Assembly (NCBI GenBank): GCA_041987265.1
Contig: JBHIWT010000172.1
Location: 1 to 7,477 of the forward strand
Direction: 5' to 3'
From: IH12 sp041987265
GTDB lineage: Bacteria; Pseudomonadota; Alphaproteobacteria; Caulobacterales; Hyphomonadaceae
DNA: 7,477 nucleotides
The position numbers were made by a program, and so were the translations under genes. The notes under the pieces were generated by a model. It did no database searches. It was not told the DNA's origin and worked only from the letters and a program-made list of their open reading frames with translations. Position 1 is the first letter of the stretch. Every line of letters starts with the position of its first letter. This document shows positions 6,541 to 7,477 of the stretch, piece after piece.

Positions 6541-7477
6541 ATGACAAACACACCCGATCTCCAGACCGCCTCCGCCGCCGACTTGCTGAAGGCGCTCGCC
6601 GCAAATCAGGTTTCTGCAATCGAACTCTGCGAAGCTTCCATCGCCCGCATCGAGGCGCATGACGGTCCGATCAACGCGGTGATCGTGCGCGATTTCGAGC
6701 GCGCCCGCGCCGACGCGAAGGCCGCCGACGAAGCCCGCGCCAACGGAAACGCGGGCCCGCTCTGCGGCCTGCCGATGACGGTGAAGGAGAGTTTCGACCT
6801 CACCGGCTATCCCACTACGTGGGGCTACAAGCTCGACGAACCTTTTGTCGCCAGTGACGACGCGGTCATCGTCAAGAAACTCAAGGCCGCCGGCGCCGTG
6901 ATCCTCGGCAAGACCAACGTGCCGCCCGCCCTCGCCGACTGGCAGTCCGACAATCCGAATTACGGCCGCACCAACAATCCGCACGACCTGTCCCGTTCGC
7001 CGGGCGGCTCGTCCGGCGGATCGGCCGCATCGATCGCGAGCGGGTTCTCCGCTCTTGAGGTCGGCACCGACATCGGCGGATCGGTGCGCATTCCGGCGGC
7101 GTTCTGCGGCGTCTTCGGATTGAAGACCACGTACGGCATCCTTTCGCTGGCCGGTCACATGCCGCCGCACGCCGACCGGTACATGCGACCGGCGCCGCTC
7201 TCGGTCGCTGGGCCGATCGGGCGCACGGCGGATGATCTCGCCCTGGCCATGCATGTGATCGCGGCGCGCGATCCGATGTCCGCAGGAGGGCCGCTGTCAT
7301 TCGAACCGGCGACCGCAAAAGCGGCTGGCGACTATCGCGTCCTGATCCTCGCCGAACATCCGCGCGCCAAGGCGGACAGCGCTGTCCTCTCCGCGCTGGA
7401 AAGCGTCGCCGCCGAGCTTGAGCGCGCAGGCGCAAAGGTCTCGCGCGACGCTTCGATCCTGCCCGACCTCGGCGAAG
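6541..7477 (+). CDS. Amidase-signature family hydrolase, N-terminal part, truncated by window edge
   Basis: This enzyme of the amidase-signature family hydrolyses a carbon-nitrogen amide bond through a Ser-cisSer-Lys triad. The frame is open for 312 codons to the right edge; homologues are about 450-500 aa, so roughly the last third is missing. Visible motifs are GLPMTVKES with catalytic K82, ILGKTNVP (121-128), NPNYGRTNNP (138-147), the signature SPGGSSGGSAAS with bridging S157, and GTDIGGSVRIPAAFCGVFGLK with nucleophile S181. The K-to-S (75) and S-to-S (24) spacing fits the family. There is no signal peptide, so it is probably cytoplasmic. It looks like a general bacterial amidase and not the GatA subunit of Asp/Glu-tRNA amidotransferase: NPNYGRTNNP and the region after GLKTTYG, running into HMPPHAD, differ from GatA, and gatB/gatC are absent here. 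The substrate is unknown. It starts 51 bp after the xerC stop with no obvious Shine-Dalgarno sequence, so it could be read through from xerC or translated from a near-leaderless transcript. Confidence 0.9.
   Translation, partial: MTNTPDLQTASAADLLKALAANQVSAIELCEASIARIEAHDGPINAVIVRDFERARADAKAADEARANGNAGPLCGLPMTVKESFDLTGYPTTWGYKLDEPFVASDDAVIVKKLKAAGAVILGKTNVPPALADWQSDNPNYGRTNNPHDLSRSPGGSSGGSAASIASGFSALEVGTDIGGSVRIPAAFCGVFGLKTTYGILSLAGHMPPHADRYMRPAPLSVAGPIGRTADDLALAMHVIAARDPMSAGGPLSFEPATAKAAGDYRVLILAEHPRAKADSAVLSALESVAAELERAGAKVSRDASILPDLGE

Noticed and set aside
5709..6662. A plus-strand open frame of 317 codons, slightly longer than XerC, in a different frame over xerC and the amidase start
   Set aside because: Its translation is extremely rich in Arg, Pro and Ala with no recognisable motif. 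The overlapping frame has the full XerC catalytic set, so this is a shadow of GC-rich coding sequence.
6496..7254. A 252-codon minus-strand open frame over the amidase gene
   Set aside because: Its composition is a mirror of the amidase codons, it has no recognisable motif, and the plus strand has a complete amidase signature.
6541..7477. Amidase as GatA of the tRNA-dependent amidotransferase
   Set aside because: The shared signature motif alone does not decide, but the NPNYGRTNNP segment and the region after GLKTTYG differ from GatA, and no gatB or gatC neighbour is visible.
1..7477. CRISPR array, tRNA/rRNA genes, insertion sequence ends or a defence system
   Set aside because: Reading through all intergenic gaps (143, 227, 104, 147 and 51 bp) showed no regularly spaced repeats, cloverleaf-like sequence, transposase or terminal inverted repeats.

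Overview
The window is high-GC and densely coding, and it looks like chromosomal DNA of an alphaproteobacterium. The best lineage guess is a Caulobacterales/Hyphomonadales-type marine or aquatic organism. That guess rests on an alphaproteobacterial-style XerC, a long TonB-dependent receptor of the Xanthomonas/Caulobacter type, and weak or AGGA-like ribosome binding sites. It is inference from protein style, since there is no rRNA or other marker gene here.

Layout from left to right. (1) The N-terminal 330 residues of the replication-restart helicase PriA, on the minus strand, cut by the left edge. (2) A 143-bp divergent intergenic region. (3) A membrane-anchored M23 (LytM-type) metallopeptidase on the plus strand, with a perfect 8-bp inverted repeat starting inside its stop codon. 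(4) A 227-bp leader, then a complete 929-aa TonB-dependent receptor with a signal peptide, a carboxypeptidase-regulatory-like domain, a TonB box, a plug and a barrel. (5) A strong hairpin terminator with a perfect 12-bp stem, facing a convergent small gene. (6) An 88-aa, 30% glycine minus-strand protein with two glycine-zipper repeats, its own Shine-Dalgarno sequence and a good sigma70-like promoter. (7) A complete tyrosine recombinase, most likely XerC, divergent from the small gene. (8) The N-terminal two thirds of an amidase-signature hydrolase, cut by the right edge.

The genes do not form one pathway. PriA (restart of stalled forks) and XerC (chromosome dimer resolution) are chromosome-maintenance genes that I recall lying close together in several alphaproteobacteria. 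The M23 peptidase, TonB receptor and glycine-rich protein between them are cell-envelope genes. The amidase is a stand-alone metabolic enzyme. No intergenic gap exceeds 227 bp. I saw no tRNA, rRNA, CRISPR array, insertion sequence, toxin-antitoxin pair or defence cassette.

I do not see a convincing undescribed system. The items most worth a second look are the glycine-zipper microprotein, the M23 protein with its divergent active-site loop and unexplained helical region, and the apparent envelope-gene block between priA and xerC.
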